Shown here: positions 56,523 to 64,000 of the stretch, piece after piece | Layout: the number at the start of each line of letters is the position of its first letter | Position numbering within the stretch: the stretch's first letter is position 1 | Assembly (NCBI GenBank): GCA_045636425.1 | Contig: JAZTXM010000019.1 | Span: forward strand, 1-64,000 | DNA from: UMGS1883 sp045636425 | Lineage (GTDB): Bacteria > Bacillota > Clostridia > UMGS1883 | Direction: 5' to 3' | Length of the DNA: 64,000 nt | Made by a program: the position numbers and the translations under genes | The notes under the pieces: model-generated | Seen by the model: only the letters and a program-made list of their open reading frames with translations | Told to the model about the DNA's origin: nothing | The model's database searches: none

Positions 56523-57818
56523 ATGCCCTCGGAAAATAAAAAGGAAATATTATATCATAGCGTGCGTCTTAACGAGGATTCGTGTAAAGGATGCACAACC
56601 TGTATGCGTTACTGTCCCACGCAGGCAATCCGTGTTCAGAACGGAAAAGCAAAAATTATCAAGGAAAAATGCATCGATTGCGGAGAATGTCTCAGAAGGT
56701 GCCCTTACAGAGCGAAGAAAGTCGCAATCGACGGCTTTGATATGCTTGGCTTGTTTAAGCATAATATTGCACTTGTTGCACCTGCCTTTTGCGGACAGTT
56801 TTCAAAAACTACGGATATAGATGTCATTTTGACAGGTCTTAAAAAAATAGGCTTTGACGATGTGTTTGAAGTAGCATTAGGAGCAGAAGTAATCACACAA
56901 AAGACTAAGGAGCTTCTTAAAAGCGGTAATTTGCAAAGACCTGTGATTTCATCTGCCTGTCCTGCAGTGGTAAGGCTTATTGCCGTGCGTTTTCCGTCCC
57001 TTAAAGACAGGATTATTCCGCTGACATCGCCTATGGAGGCAGCGGCACAAATGGCACGGAAAAAGGCTTTGGAAAAAACAGGGCTTAAGGCAGAGGATAT
57101 AGGTATATTTTTCATATCCCCCTGTACGGCAAAGGTAACGGCGGTAAAGCAGCCCCTTGCACTTGCAAAGTCGGAGGTTGACGGCGTTTTGGCGGTAAAG
57201 GATGTGTATATGCGTTTAGCACAGGCTATCACCTCGGTTAAAGAGGTGGAGAAGCTTTCTTTTGCAGGCAGAGAGGGGATTAACTGGGCTCGAAGCGGAG
57301 GAGAGGCAAAGGCTCTCGGAATAAAAAATTATATTGCCGTTGACGGAATACATAATGTAATAAGGCTTCTTGAGGAAGTCGAGGACGAGAAAATCAAGAA
57401 TATTGATTTTATAGAAGCTCTTGCCTGCAACAGCGGTTGTACAGGCGGTCCGCTTAATGTGGAAAATGAGTTTGTGGCAAACTCACGTCTCAGAAATATG
57501 ACGGAGGGAATAAATAACCCTGCGGTAGAATGTGGAGAGCTTAGTCTTTTATGGGATAAAAAGGTTGAGTACGAGCCGCTTTCACCCCTCGACAGTAATA
57601 TGAACGAAGCTATGCGAAAAATGAAGCAGATGGAAGAAATTTATCAAAGGCTACCCCAGCTTGACTGCGGAAGCTGCGGAAGTCCCAGTTGCCGTGACTT
57701 CGCAGAGGATATTGTAAGGGGCAAAGCTCAGGAGAGGGACTGCATTTTCCGTCTGAGGGAAAAAATAGAAATGCTTGCCAAGGAAATAACGGAGCTTGGC
57801 AAGATGGTTGAGGAGTAA
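56523..57818 (+). CDS. [FeFe]-hydrogenase-like ferredoxin protein, probably sensory
   Basis: The 431-residue protein has two N-terminal 4Fe-4S motifs (CKGCTTCMRYCPTQAI and CIDCGECLRRCPYRAK), then a hydrogenase large-subunit domain. The active-site motifs are altered: SSACPAVVRL in place of TSCCPxW, SPCTAK for MPCxxK, and ACNSGCTGGPLN for the ExMxCxGGCxxGGGQP loop. A C-terminal Fe-S domain with LDCGSCGSPSCRDFAED follows. It lacks the PAS of known sensory hydrogenases. The cysteine pattern suggests it does not make H2 at a usual rate and may sense H2 or redox state. It follows the RsbW-like gene by 24 bp. Confidence 0.85.
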   Translation: MPSENKKEILYHSVRLNEDSCKGCTTCMRYCPTQAIRVQNGKAKIIKEKCIDCGECLRRCPYRAKKVAIDGFDMLGLFKHNIALVAPAFCGQFSKTTDIDVILTGLKKIGFDDVFEVALGAEVITQKTKELLKSGNLQRPVISSACPAVVRLIAVRFPSLKDRIIPLTSPMEAAAQMARKKALEKTGLKAEDIGIFFISPCTAKVTAVKQPLALAKSEVDGVLAVKDVYMRLAQAITSVKEVEKLSFAGREGINWARSGGEAKALGIKNYIAVDGIHNVIRLLEEVEDEKIKNIDFIEALACNSGCTGGPLNVENEFVANSRLRNMTEGINNPAVECGELSLLWDKKVEYEPLSPLDSNMNEAMRKMKQMEEIYQRLPQLDCGSCGSPSCRDFAEDIVRGKAQERDCIFRLREKIEMLAKEITELGKMVEE

Positions 57819-57823
57819 TATAA

Positions 57824-58153
57824 ATGACTGTAAAAGAAATTGCTAATAAGCTTGAATTAAAAGAAATTTGTGCTGATGAAAATGCCGACAGGGAGGTTAC
57901 AGGTTGCTACATTGGCGACCTTCTCAGCCTTGTTATGAGTAAAGCACAGAGCGGCGATGCATGGATTACCATTCAAGGGAATATAAATGTACCTGCCGTT
58001 GCATCACTTACAGACTCGGCAATGGTAATCATTGCGGAAAATATGCAGCTTGATACTGCGGCACTTACACGTGCAAAGCAGGAGGGAATCCCCGTATATG
58101 CATCAGAAAAAAGTGCATTTGATTTAGCGTGCGGAATTAAGGAATGCCTATGA
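57824..58153 (+). CDS. DRTGG-domain protein, second copy
   Basis: The 109-residue protein is another single DRTGG domain: VKEIANKLELKEICADENADREVTGCYIGDLLSLVMSKAQSGDAWITIQGNINVPAVASL. It is a paralogue of the 55713 gene and lies 5 bp after the hydrogenase-like gene. The stop codon overlaps the PHP gene start (10-bp overlap). The pair of DRTGG proteins may be heteromeric partners in the same signalling unit. Confidence 0.85.
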   Translation: MTVKEIANKLELKEICADENADREVTGCYIGDLLSLVMSKAQSGDAWITIQGNINVPAVASLTDSAMVIIAENMQLDTAALTRAKQEGIPVYASEKSAFDLACGIKECL

Positions 58154-58839
58154 AGTGTTATTATGATTTTCATATTCATTCCTGTCTTTCTCCCTGTGCG
58201 GATATGGATATGACTCCTCACAGTATAGCAGGAATGAGTTACATAAACGGGCTTAATGCCATTGCAGTTGCAGACCACAACACAGCACGGAATATCCGTG
58301 CTGTAGCTCGTGCTGCCGAGCAGTACGGAGTGTGTGTTGTTCCCGCAATTGAAGCGGAAAGTGCCGAAAACGTGCATCTTCTGTGCCTTTTTCCAAGCAT
58401 CGGGGCGGCAGAGGATATGGGGTTTCTTTTGGAAGAGCATCTTCCTCCCATAAAAAACCGTCCCGATATTTTTGGTGAGCAGTGGATAATGAATGAGTGT
58501 GACGAAAAAGTGGGGGAGATAGAAAAGCTCCTTATAAATGCTACCGATATTCCGATAGAACAAATAAAGGAAGAAACCGAAAAACGCGGTGGTGTTTGTA
58601 TTGCGGCACATATTGACAGGGAGAAAAACGGCATTGTGGCAACGCTCGGTTGGGTGCCTGAGTATCTGAATTTCAAAACTCTCGAAGTATCCTCAAAGGC
58701 ACAGGATTTTTCCAAAGAGGAAAAATACAAATATATTACCGACAGTGATGCACATATCCTTACAAATATTTCTGAAAAAATCAACTTTTTGGAGCTTGAT
58801 GAAATAACTCCTGAAAAAATAATTGATTTTTTGAAATAA
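58144..58839 (+). CDS. PHP-domain phosphoesterase
   Basis: The 231-residue protein has the polymerase-and-histidinol-phosphatase metal motifs DFHIHSCLSPCAD, AVADHNTARN, CIAAHIDREKNG and SDSDAH-like ITDSDAH. It probably hydrolyses a phosphomonoester or a nucleotide. The substrate is unknown. It overlaps the preceding DRTGG gene by 10 bp and closes the cluster; 25 bp downstream lies the hydrogenase operon promoter. Confidence 0.88.
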   Translation: MPMKCYYDFHIHSCLSPCADMDMTPHSIAGMSYINGLNAIAVADHNTARNIRAVARAAEQYGVCVVPAIEAESAENVHLLCLFPSIGAAEDMGFLLEEHLPPIKNRPDIFGEQWIMNECDEKVGEIEKLLINATDIPIEQIKEETEKRGGVCIAAHIDREKNGIVATLGWVPEYLNFKTLEVSSKAQDFSKEEKYKYITDSDAHILTNISEKINFLELDEITPEKIIDFLK

Positions 58840-58864
58840 AAACTGTTTTTTTCGTATTTTTAGG

Positions 58865-58893
58865 TAGACAAAGAGCTTTTAATTTGTTATAAT
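58865..58893 (+). promoter_or_regulatory. Promoter of the hydrogenase operon
   Basis: TAGACA (58865-58870) and TATAAT (58888-58893) are separated by 17 bp. A leader of about 78 nt leads to the NuoE-like gene. Confidence 0.75.
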
Positions 58894-58901
58894 TGTTTAG
58901 G

Positions 58902-58931
58902 TGATATTGTAATCGATATTGCAATATCGAT
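58902..58931. promoter_or_regulatory. Palindromic operator candidate in the hydrogenase leader
   Basis: 58912-58931 is a perfect 20-bp palindrome (two copies of ATCGATATTG/CAATATCGAT). A further GATATTG copy lies at 58902-58908 in direct orientation. It starts about 20 bp after the -10 box, a classic repressor position. Its sequence does not match the Rex consensus. Confidence 0.55.
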
Positions 58932-58977
58932 ATAATTATGATTTTAATTAATTTTTATAATTTTAGGAGGTTAAGTC

Positions 58978-59472
58978 ATGGCAAAAGAAGCAGTTATTCC
59001 CTTCAAGGGAACAGCAGAGCAGGAAGCAGAGCTTATGAGCGTAATCGCACAGTACAAAGATCAGGACGGCGCTCTTATCCCTGTTCTCCATCAGGCACAG
59101 GAAATCTACGGGTACCTTCCGATCGAGGTTCAGACAATGATCGCTGACGGTCTTGGTGTTCCCCTTGCCGAGGTTTACGGTGTTGTAACATTCTACACAC
59201 AGTTCTCTCTCAATCCTAAGGGTGAGTATAAGATTGGTGTATGTCTCGGTACCGCATGCTACGTTAAGGGAAGCGGAGATATTTTGGATAAGTTCAAGGA
59301 ACTTGCAGGTATTGATGTAGACGGTTGCACACCCGACGGAAAGTTCTCTCTTGAGGCTACTCGTTGTATCGGTGCTTGCGGTCTTGCACCTGTATTTACA
59401 ATTAATGAGGATGTTTACGGTCGTGTTACCGCAGACGATGTCCCCGCTATTTTTGCAAAGTATCAGGACTGA
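58978..59472 (+). CDS. hydC: NuoE/HydC-family [2Fe-2S] subunit of the bifurcating hydrogenase
   Basis: The 164-residue thioredoxin-fold ferredoxin has the four cluster cysteines in CLGTACYVKGS and TRCIGACGLAP. The family is the gamma subunit (HydC/NuoE) of NADH-linked [FeFe] hydrogenases, which carries electrons between NuoF-like and HydA-like partners. It has an AGGAGG site and heads an operon with the NuoF- and HydA-like genes. Confidence 0.93.
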   Translation: MAKEAVIPFKGTAEQEAELMSVIAQYKDQDGALIPVLHQAQEIYGYLPIEVQTMIADGLGVPLAEVYGVVTFYTQFSLNPKGEYKIGVCLGTACYVKGSGDILDKFKELAGIDVDGCTPDGKFSLEATRCIGACGLAPVFTINEDVYGRVTADDVPAIFAKYQD

Positions 59473-60026
59473 TGCAGGAAATCAGTTTAAATATTCTTGA
59501 CATTGTTCAGAATTCAATCCGTGCAAATGCCACTTTGATTGAAGTAATAATAGAAGAAACTCCTTCAAAAGATGTCTTTGCCTTCACGGTAAAGGATAAC
59601 GGATGCGGTATGGATGCGGAAATGGTAAAAAGAGTCAGTGACCCTTTTATCACCACCAGGACAACACGTAAGGTGGGGCTTGGTATTTCGCTTCTTAAAT
59701 CTTTGGCACAGCAGGCAGGCGGAGATATAAAGCTTGAAAGCGAGGTAGGCGTAGGTACAGTAATTCGTGCCGATTTTTCCTACAGTCATATTGACCGGCA
59801 GCCCCTTGGGGACATTTCGGCGGTTATGGTTTCGCTTATCAGCATGAATCCAAAGCTTGATTTTGTGTATACCCATTCATTTGAAAATGAGAAGTTTCAG
59901 CTCGATACCCGTGAGCTTAGGAAAATCTTAGGCGATGAGGTAAGCTTCAGTGAAATCAGCGTTGCACAGTGGATTGGAGAATATATTAACGAAAATTTAA
60001 CCGAAATTTACGGAGGTGCGAATTAA
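59472..60026 (+). CDS. GHKL ATPase-domain protein within the hydrogenase operon
   Basis: The 184-residue protein has a histidine-kinase-like ATPase fold: ILDIVQNSIRANATLIEV (N box), VKDNGCGMDAEM (G1) and RKVGLGISLLKSLAQQAGG (G2). There is no HisKA or sensor domain, so it is not a standard kinase. It shares a base with the hydC stop and overlaps nothing else downstream. Such small GHKL proteins are conserved in clostridial hydrogenase operons, but their function is not known. Confidence 0.88.
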   Translation: MQEISLNILDIVQNSIRANATLIEVIIEETPSKDVFAFTVKDNGCGMDAEMVKRVSDPFITTRTTRKVGLGISLLKSLAQQAGGDIKLESEVGVGTVIRADFSYSHIDRQPLGDISAVMVSLISMNPKLDFVYTHSFENEKFQLDTRELRKILGDEVSFSEISVAQWIGEYINENLTEIYGGAN

Positions 60027-60027
60027 T

Positions 60028-60396
60028 ATGAAAAGCATAGCAGAACTTGAAGCTATTAAGAAAAAGGTTCTTGATAATGTAAATCTCAGACAGGAGAGAG
60101 AAGAGGGCGTAAGAGTTGTTGTAGGTATGGCTACATGCGGTATCGCAGCAGGTGCACGTCCCGTTATGACAGCTTTCCTCGAGGAAGCAAGCAAGCGTAA
60201 TCTTAATAATGTTGTTATTGAGCAGACAGGCTGCATCGGTATGTGTGCACTTGAGCCTATTGTTGAAGTTTATGTTCCCGGTAAGGAAAAGGTAACATAC
60301 GTTAAGATGACAGCAGAAAAGGTTGCAAAGATTGTATCCGACCATATCGTTAACGGTGCTCCCGTTATCGAATATACAGTTGGAGCACAGAAGTAA
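60028..60396 (+). CDS. Thioredoxin-like [2Fe-2S] ferredoxin
   Basis: From the ATG at 60028 (GGAGGTG site) the product has 122 residues; the longer frame from 60016 overlaps the ribosome site. The cluster cysteines are in MATCGIAAGARPVM and TGCIGMCALEPIVEV. The protein resembles the N-terminal domain of the next gene's NuoF-like product and probably passes electrons within the complex. It is 18 bp before the NuoF-like gene. Confidence 0.9.
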   Translation: MKSIAELEAIKKKVLDNVNLRQEREEGVRVVVGMATCGIAAGARPVMTAFLEEASKRNLNNVVIEQTGCIGMCALEPIVEVYVPGKEKVTYVKMTAEKVAKIVSDHIVNGAPVIEYTVGAQK

Positions 60397-60413
60397 GAGA
60401 GGAGTGTAATTAA

Positions 60414-62213
60414 ATGAGTTTGTACAGATCACACGTGCTTATCTGTGGCGGTACAGGTTGTACCTCCTCAGGCGGCGCTAAGCTTATAGACGAGTTTGAA
60501 GCACAGCTCAAGGCAAACGGCCTTGAAAACGAAGTTAAGGTTGTAAAAACCGGTTGCTTCGGTCTTTGTGCACTCGGTCCTGTTGTAGTTGTTTACCCCG
60601 AGGGTGCTTTCTACAGCAGAGTTCAGACAGAGGATGTAGCTGAAATTGTTACAGAGCATCTTCTCAAGGGTAGAATCGTAAAGAGACTTGTTTACGATGA
60701 AACAATTAATGAAGCTGACGATACCATCAAATCTCTTAACGAGGTTCCCTTCTATAAGAAGCAGATGCGTATTGCACTTCGCAACTGTGGTGTTATCAAC
60801 CCTGAAAATGTTGAAGAATATATCGCATTTGACGGTTACAAGGCACTTGCTACAGTACTTACAGAGATGACTCCTCAGGAAGTTATCCAGGTAATTAAGG
60901 ATTCAGGACTTCGCGGACGCGGCGGCGGCGGTTTCCCCACAGGTCTTAAGTGGGATTTCGCTTCCAAGAGCGTAAACGAGCAGAAGTACGTATGCTGTAA
61001 TGCCGACGAAGGTGACCCCGGTGCGTTCATGGACAGAAGTATTCTTGAGGGTGACCCCCACAGCGTACTTGAAGCTATGGCAATTGCAGGTTATGCAATC
61101 GGTGCTAACCAGGGTTATATCTACATCCGTGCAGAGTATCCCATTGCTGTACAGCGTCTTCAGATTGCTATTGACCAGGCTAAGGAATATGGTCTTTTGG
61201 GTAAAAATATTTTCGGAACAGACTTCAGCTTCGATATCGGTCTCCGTCTTGGTGCCGGTGCATTCGTTTGCGGTGAGGAAACAGCTCTTATGACCTCTAT
61301 CGAAGGTCACAGAGGTGAGCCTCGTCCTCGTCCTCCGTTCCCTGCAGTTAAGGGTCTTTGGGGCAAGCCCACTATCCTTAACAACGTTGAAACATATGCT
61401 AACATCCCCGTTATCATTAACAAGGGTGCAGAATGGTTCAATACAATTGGTACTGAAAAGAGTAAGGGTACTAAGGTATTCGCTCTTGGCGGTAAGATTA
61501 ACAACACAGGTCTTGTTGAAATTCCCATGGGTACAACCCTCCGCGAAATCGTTGAAGAAATCGGCGGCGGCGTTCCGGACGGTAAGAAGTTTAAGGCTGC
61601 GCAAACAGGTGGTCCTTCAGGCGGATGTATTCCCGCATCTCTTATCGATACACCCATTGACTACGATTCACTTATTTCAATCGGTTCAATGATGGGTTCC
61701 GGCGGTCTTATCGTAATGGACGAAGACAACTGTATGGTTGATATTGCTAAATTCTTCCTTGAATTTACAGTTGACGAATCCTGCGGTAAGTGTACACCCT
61801 GCCGTATCGGTACAAAGAGACTTCTTGAAATCCTTGAAAAGATTACAAAGGGAAATGGTACTCTTGAAGACCTTGACCGTCTTGAGCTTCTTTGCCACAG
61901 CATCAAGAATGCGTCACTTTGCGGTCTTGGACAGACAGCTCCCAACCCTGTTCTTTCAACACTCAGATATTTCCGTGATGAGTATGTAGCACACGTTGTA
62001 GACAAGAAGTGTCCTGCAGGCGTATGTAAGGCTCTCACAAACTATGTTATAGAAGAAGATAAGTGTAAGGGCTGCTCCGCTTGTGCAAGAAAGTGCCCCG
62101 TTGGTGCAATCACAGGCGAAATCAAGAAGCCTTTCGTAATCGACCAGTCTAAATGTATTAAGTGCGGTGCTTGTGTGGAAACATGTAAGTTCAACGCTAT
62201 CGTTAAGAAGTAA
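60414..62213 (+). CDS. hydB: NuoF/HydB-like NADH-binding flavoprotein subunit of the bifurcating hydrogenase
   Basis: The 599-residue subunit has an N-terminal thioredoxin-like [2Fe-2S] domain (GGTGCTSSGG and TGCFGLCALGP), the FMN- and NADH-binding core (GLRGRGGGGFPTGLKW, CNADEGDPGAFMDR, CGEETALMTSIEG), the SLBB domain, a 4Fe-4S domain (ESCGKCTPCRIGTKRL) and two C-terminal ferredoxin motifs (CKGCSACARKCPVGAI, CIKCGACVETCKFNAI). This set is diagnostic of the beta subunit of electron-bifurcating hydrogenases, where FMN is the bifurcation site. It is 18 bp before hydA. Confidence 0.95.
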   Translation: MSLYRSHVLICGGTGCTSSGGAKLIDEFEAQLKANGLENEVKVVKTGCFGLCALGPVVVVYPEGAFYSRVQTEDVAEIVTEHLLKGRIVKRLVYDETINEADDTIKSLNEVPFYKKQMRIALRNCGVINPENVEEYIAFDGYKALATVLTEMTPQEVIQVIKDSGLRGRGGGGFPTGLKWDFASKSVNEQKYVCCNADEGDPGAFMDRSILEGDPHSVLEAMAIAGYAIGANQGYIYIRAEYPIAVQRLQIAIDQAKEYGLLGKNIFGTDFSFDIGLRLGAGAFVCGEETALMTSIEGHRGEPRPRPPFPAVKGLWGKPTILNNVETYANIPVIINKGAEWFNTIGTEKSKGTKVFALGGKINNTGLVEIPMGTTLREIVEEIGGGVPDGKKFKAAQTGGPSGGCIPASLIDTPIDYDSLISIGSMMGSGGLIVMDEDNCMVDIAKFFLEFTVDESCGKCTPCRIGTKRLLEILEKITKGNGTLEDLDRLELLCHSIKNASLCGLGQTAPNPVLSTLRYFRDEYVAHVVDKKCPAGVCKALTNYVIEEDKCKGCSACARKCPVGAITGEIKKPFVIDQSKCIKCGACVETCKFNAIVKK

Positions 62214-62230
62214 GAAAGGGGTGCAGAGAA

Positions 62231-63973
62231 ATGGATATGGTTAATTTAAAAATCAACGGTCAGGACGTAACCGTTCCTGCCGGAACTACAGTACTTGAAG
62301 CTGCACGTACAGCAGGTATTGATATTCCCACACTTTGCTACCTTAAGGACGTAAGCCAGACAGGTTCTTGCAGAATGTGTCTTGTTGAAATTAAGGGTGG
62401 CAGAGCACTTCAGGCAGCATGCGTATATCCCGTAGCAGAAGGCCTTGAAGTTTTCACAAATACTCCTGCAGTAAGAGATGCTCGTAAGGTTGTATTGGAA
62501 CTTATCCTTTCAAACCACGACAGAAAGTGTCTCACTTGTGAGAGAAACCGTAACTGTGAGCTTCAGACACTTGCTGATGAGCTTGGTGTAACAGAAATTC
62601 ACTATGAGGGCGTAAGAAATGAGTACGATGTTGACGCACTTTCTCCCTCTATCGTAAGAGATAATAATAAGTGTATCCTTTGCCGTCGTTGCGTAAATAT
62701 GTGTAAGAACATCCAGACAGTTGGTGCAATCGATGCAATTGACCGTGGATTTAAGACATCTATCGGATGTGCTTTTGAAAAGAGCCTCGGTGAAGTTTCC
62801 TGCGTAAACTGCGGTCAGTGTATTGCAGTTTGTCCCGTAGGTGCACTTCGTGAAAAGGATGCTACAGACGATGTTTGGGCAGCTATTGCAAATCCCGATA
62901 AGCACGTTGTTGTTCAGGCAGCTCCTGCTGTAAGAGCAGCTCTCGGTGAAGAATTCGGTTATGAAATGGGTACTCCCGTAACAGGTAAAATGGCAGCAGC
63001 AATGAGAAGACTTGGCTTTGACAAGGTGTTTGATACAGACTTTGCCGCTGACCTTACAATTATGGAAGAGGGAACAGAGCTTCTTCAGAGAATTCAGAAC
63101 GGCGGAGTTCTTCCCATGATTACATCCTGCTCACCCGGATGGATCAAGTTCTGTGAACACAACTTCCCCGAGATGCTTGATAATCTTTCTTCCTGCAAAT
63201 CTCCCCACGAGATGTACGGCGCAGTAATTAAGACTTACTACGCTGAAAAGGCAGGTATTGATCCTAAAGATATTTTTGTTGTATCTGTAATGCCCTGTAC
63301 TGCAAAGAAGTACGAGGCACAGAGAGAAGAACTTTCTGTAAACGGACTTCTGGATGTTGACAGCGTTCTTACAACACGTGAGCTTGCTAAGATGATTAAG
63401 CAGGCAGGCATCAGATTTACTGAACTTCCCGATGAAGTGTTCGACGATCCCTTCGGTGAAGCAGCAACAGGTGCAGGCGTTATCTTCGGTGCAACAGGCG
63501 GTGTTATGGAAGCTGCAATCAGAACAGTTGCAGATATTCTTGACAACACAAGCCACAGCGAAGTTGAATACGAAGCAGTTCGCGGACTTGAGGGAATCAA
63601 GATTGCTTCTGTTGAGGCAGGCGGCAAGACTATCCGTGCAGCAGTTGCACACGGCCTTGGTAACGCTCGTGAGCTTCTTAACAAGGTTAAGAGCGGTGAA
63701 GTAGAGGTTGACTTTATCGAAATCATGGGATGCCCCGGCGGTTGCGTAAACGGCGGCGGTCAGCCCATCGTATGTGCTAAGGACAGAATGGATAAGGATA
63801 TCCGTGCAGAGAGAGCTAAGGCACTCTACAGCGAGGATAAGAATCTTCCCCTTCGTAAGAGCCACGACAATCCCTTCATCAAGAAGATTTATGAGGAGTA
63901 TTTTGAAGAACCCGGTAGCCATAAGGCACACGACATTCTTCATACTCACTATATTGCTCGCGGCAAGCACTAA
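62231..63973 (+). CDS. hydA: [FeFe]-hydrogenase catalytic subunit (HydA), NADH-linked type
   Basis: The 580-residue catalytic subunit starts with a [2Fe-2S] domain (CYLKDVSQTGSCRMCLVE), a His-Cys cluster (HDRKCLTCERNRNCELQ), and two 4Fe-4S motifs (CILCRRCVNMCKN, CVNCGQCIAVCPVGAL). The H-cluster motifs are TSCSPGW (L1), MPCTAKKYEAQ (L2) and EIMGCPGGCVNGGGQP (L3). It reduces protons to H2 with electrons from ferredoxin and NADH via the neighbouring subunits. L1 has Ser where many enzymes have a second Cys. The sequence ends 27 bp before the window edge, so operon continuation is not visible. Confidence 0.95.
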   Translation: MDMVNLKINGQDVTVPAGTTVLEAARTAGIDIPTLCYLKDVSQTGSCRMCLVEIKGGRALQAACVYPVAEGLEVFTNTPAVRDARKVVLELILSNHDRKCLTCERNRNCELQTLADELGVTEIHYEGVRNEYDVDALSPSIVRDNNKCILCRRCVNMCKNIQTVGAIDAIDRGFKTSIGCAFEKSLGEVSCVNCGQCIAVCPVGALREKDATDDVWAAIANPDKHVVVQAAPAVRAALGEEFGYEMGTPVTGKMAAAMRRLGFDKVFDTDFAADLTIMEEGTELLQRIQNGGVLPMITSCSPGWIKFCEHNFPEMLDNLSSCKSPHEMYGAVIKTYYAEKAGIDPKDIFVVSVMPCTAKKYEAQREELSVNGLLDVDSVLTTRELAKMIKQAGIRFTELPDEVFDDPFGEAATGAGVIFGATGGVMEAAIRTVADILDNTSHSEVEYEAVRGLEGIKIASVEAGGKTIRAAVAHGLGNARELLNKVKSGEVEVDFIEIMGCPGGCVNGGGQPIVCAKDRMDKDIRAERAKALYSEDKNLPLRKSHDNPFIKKIYEEYFEEPGSHKAHDILHTHYIARGKH

Positions 63974-64000
63974 TTTGCAAATATGACAAAAGATGCATCA

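Noticed and set aside
1..64000. CRISPR array, prophage, complete transposon or rRNA operon
   Set aside because: I saw no regular repeat-spacer pattern, phage structural or integrase gene, transposase frame or rRNA sequence.

Overview
The window looks like a chromosomal segment of an anaerobic, spore-forming Firmicute of the class Clostridia, probably a gut Oscillospirales or Lachnospirales relative. The evidence is the rimP-nusA-ylxR-ylxQ-infB-rbfA operon order, a SpoIIE-type phosphatase and a GerMN lipoprotein, a T-box leader, an electron-bifurcating [FeFe]-hydrogenase operon, a sodium-pumping decarboxylase and plant-polysaccharide enzymes. Most genes use CTT as the main leucine codon, and the one tRNA present is a tRNA-Leu that I read as having an AAG anticodon. 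I see no rRNA, prophage, complete insertion sequence or CRISPR array.

Layout. 1-3.2 kb: rnjA and tgt. 3.2-4.1 kb: a small XRE regulator divergent from a SLOG-fold protein. 4.3-7.0 kb: a small membrane protein and spoIIE (minus strand), the latter behind a promoter with Spo0A-type architecture. 7.2-9.5 kb: a MATE exporter and a glycerophosphodiesterase with a terminator-like hairpin in its leader. 9.7-15.0 kb: a decarboxylase/transcarboxylase operon with a 12S-like and a 5S-like carboxyltransferase, a biotin carrier and OadG/OadB-type pump subunits. 15.1-19.9 kb: GH88, a GH130 remnant, a phosphohexomutase and GH28. 19.9-24.5 kb: trmO, a PQ-loop protein, an alpha/beta hydrolase with an early stop codon, an MgtC-family protein and a mannose-6-phosphate isomerase/ROK kinase fusion. 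24.7-29.2 kb: DUF4364, an ECF S component, nth, rarA and a patatin. 29.2-36.8 kb: the minus-strand rimP to ribF operon. 36.9-41.7 kb: yqeG, ogg, an unknown gene and clpE. 41.9-47.6 kb: an SLH-domain protein, tRNA-Leu, an LTA synthase-like sulfatase and a glycosyltransferase. 47.8-52.6 kb: a Dabb protein, a T-box-controlled MFS transporter, a PTS IICBA transporter and TspO. 52.7-55.7 kb: a two-component system with a GerMN lipoprotein. 55.7-64.0 kb: a DRTGG / RsbW-like / hydrogenase-like / PHP cluster, then the NuoE-NuoF-HydA hydrogenase operon.

The most novel-looking signal is a dispersed, non-coding element of about 230-240 bp, present in three full copies (4085-4323 plus, 13314-13540 minus, 37440-37678 plus) and one end fragment (37411-37439). 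The copies share a conserved core and several helices whose sequences differ but remain paired: an outer stem, a three-way junction and a long-range stem around a variable second half. This is the pattern expected of a structured RNA or a folded-DNA mobile element. Copy C has also supplied the last codons of the ogg gene.

The metabolic genes fit a fermenter that degrades pectin and mannose-containing glycans, conserves energy as a sodium gradient through biotin-dependent decarboxylation, and disposes of electrons as hydrogen through an NADH-linked hydrogenase.
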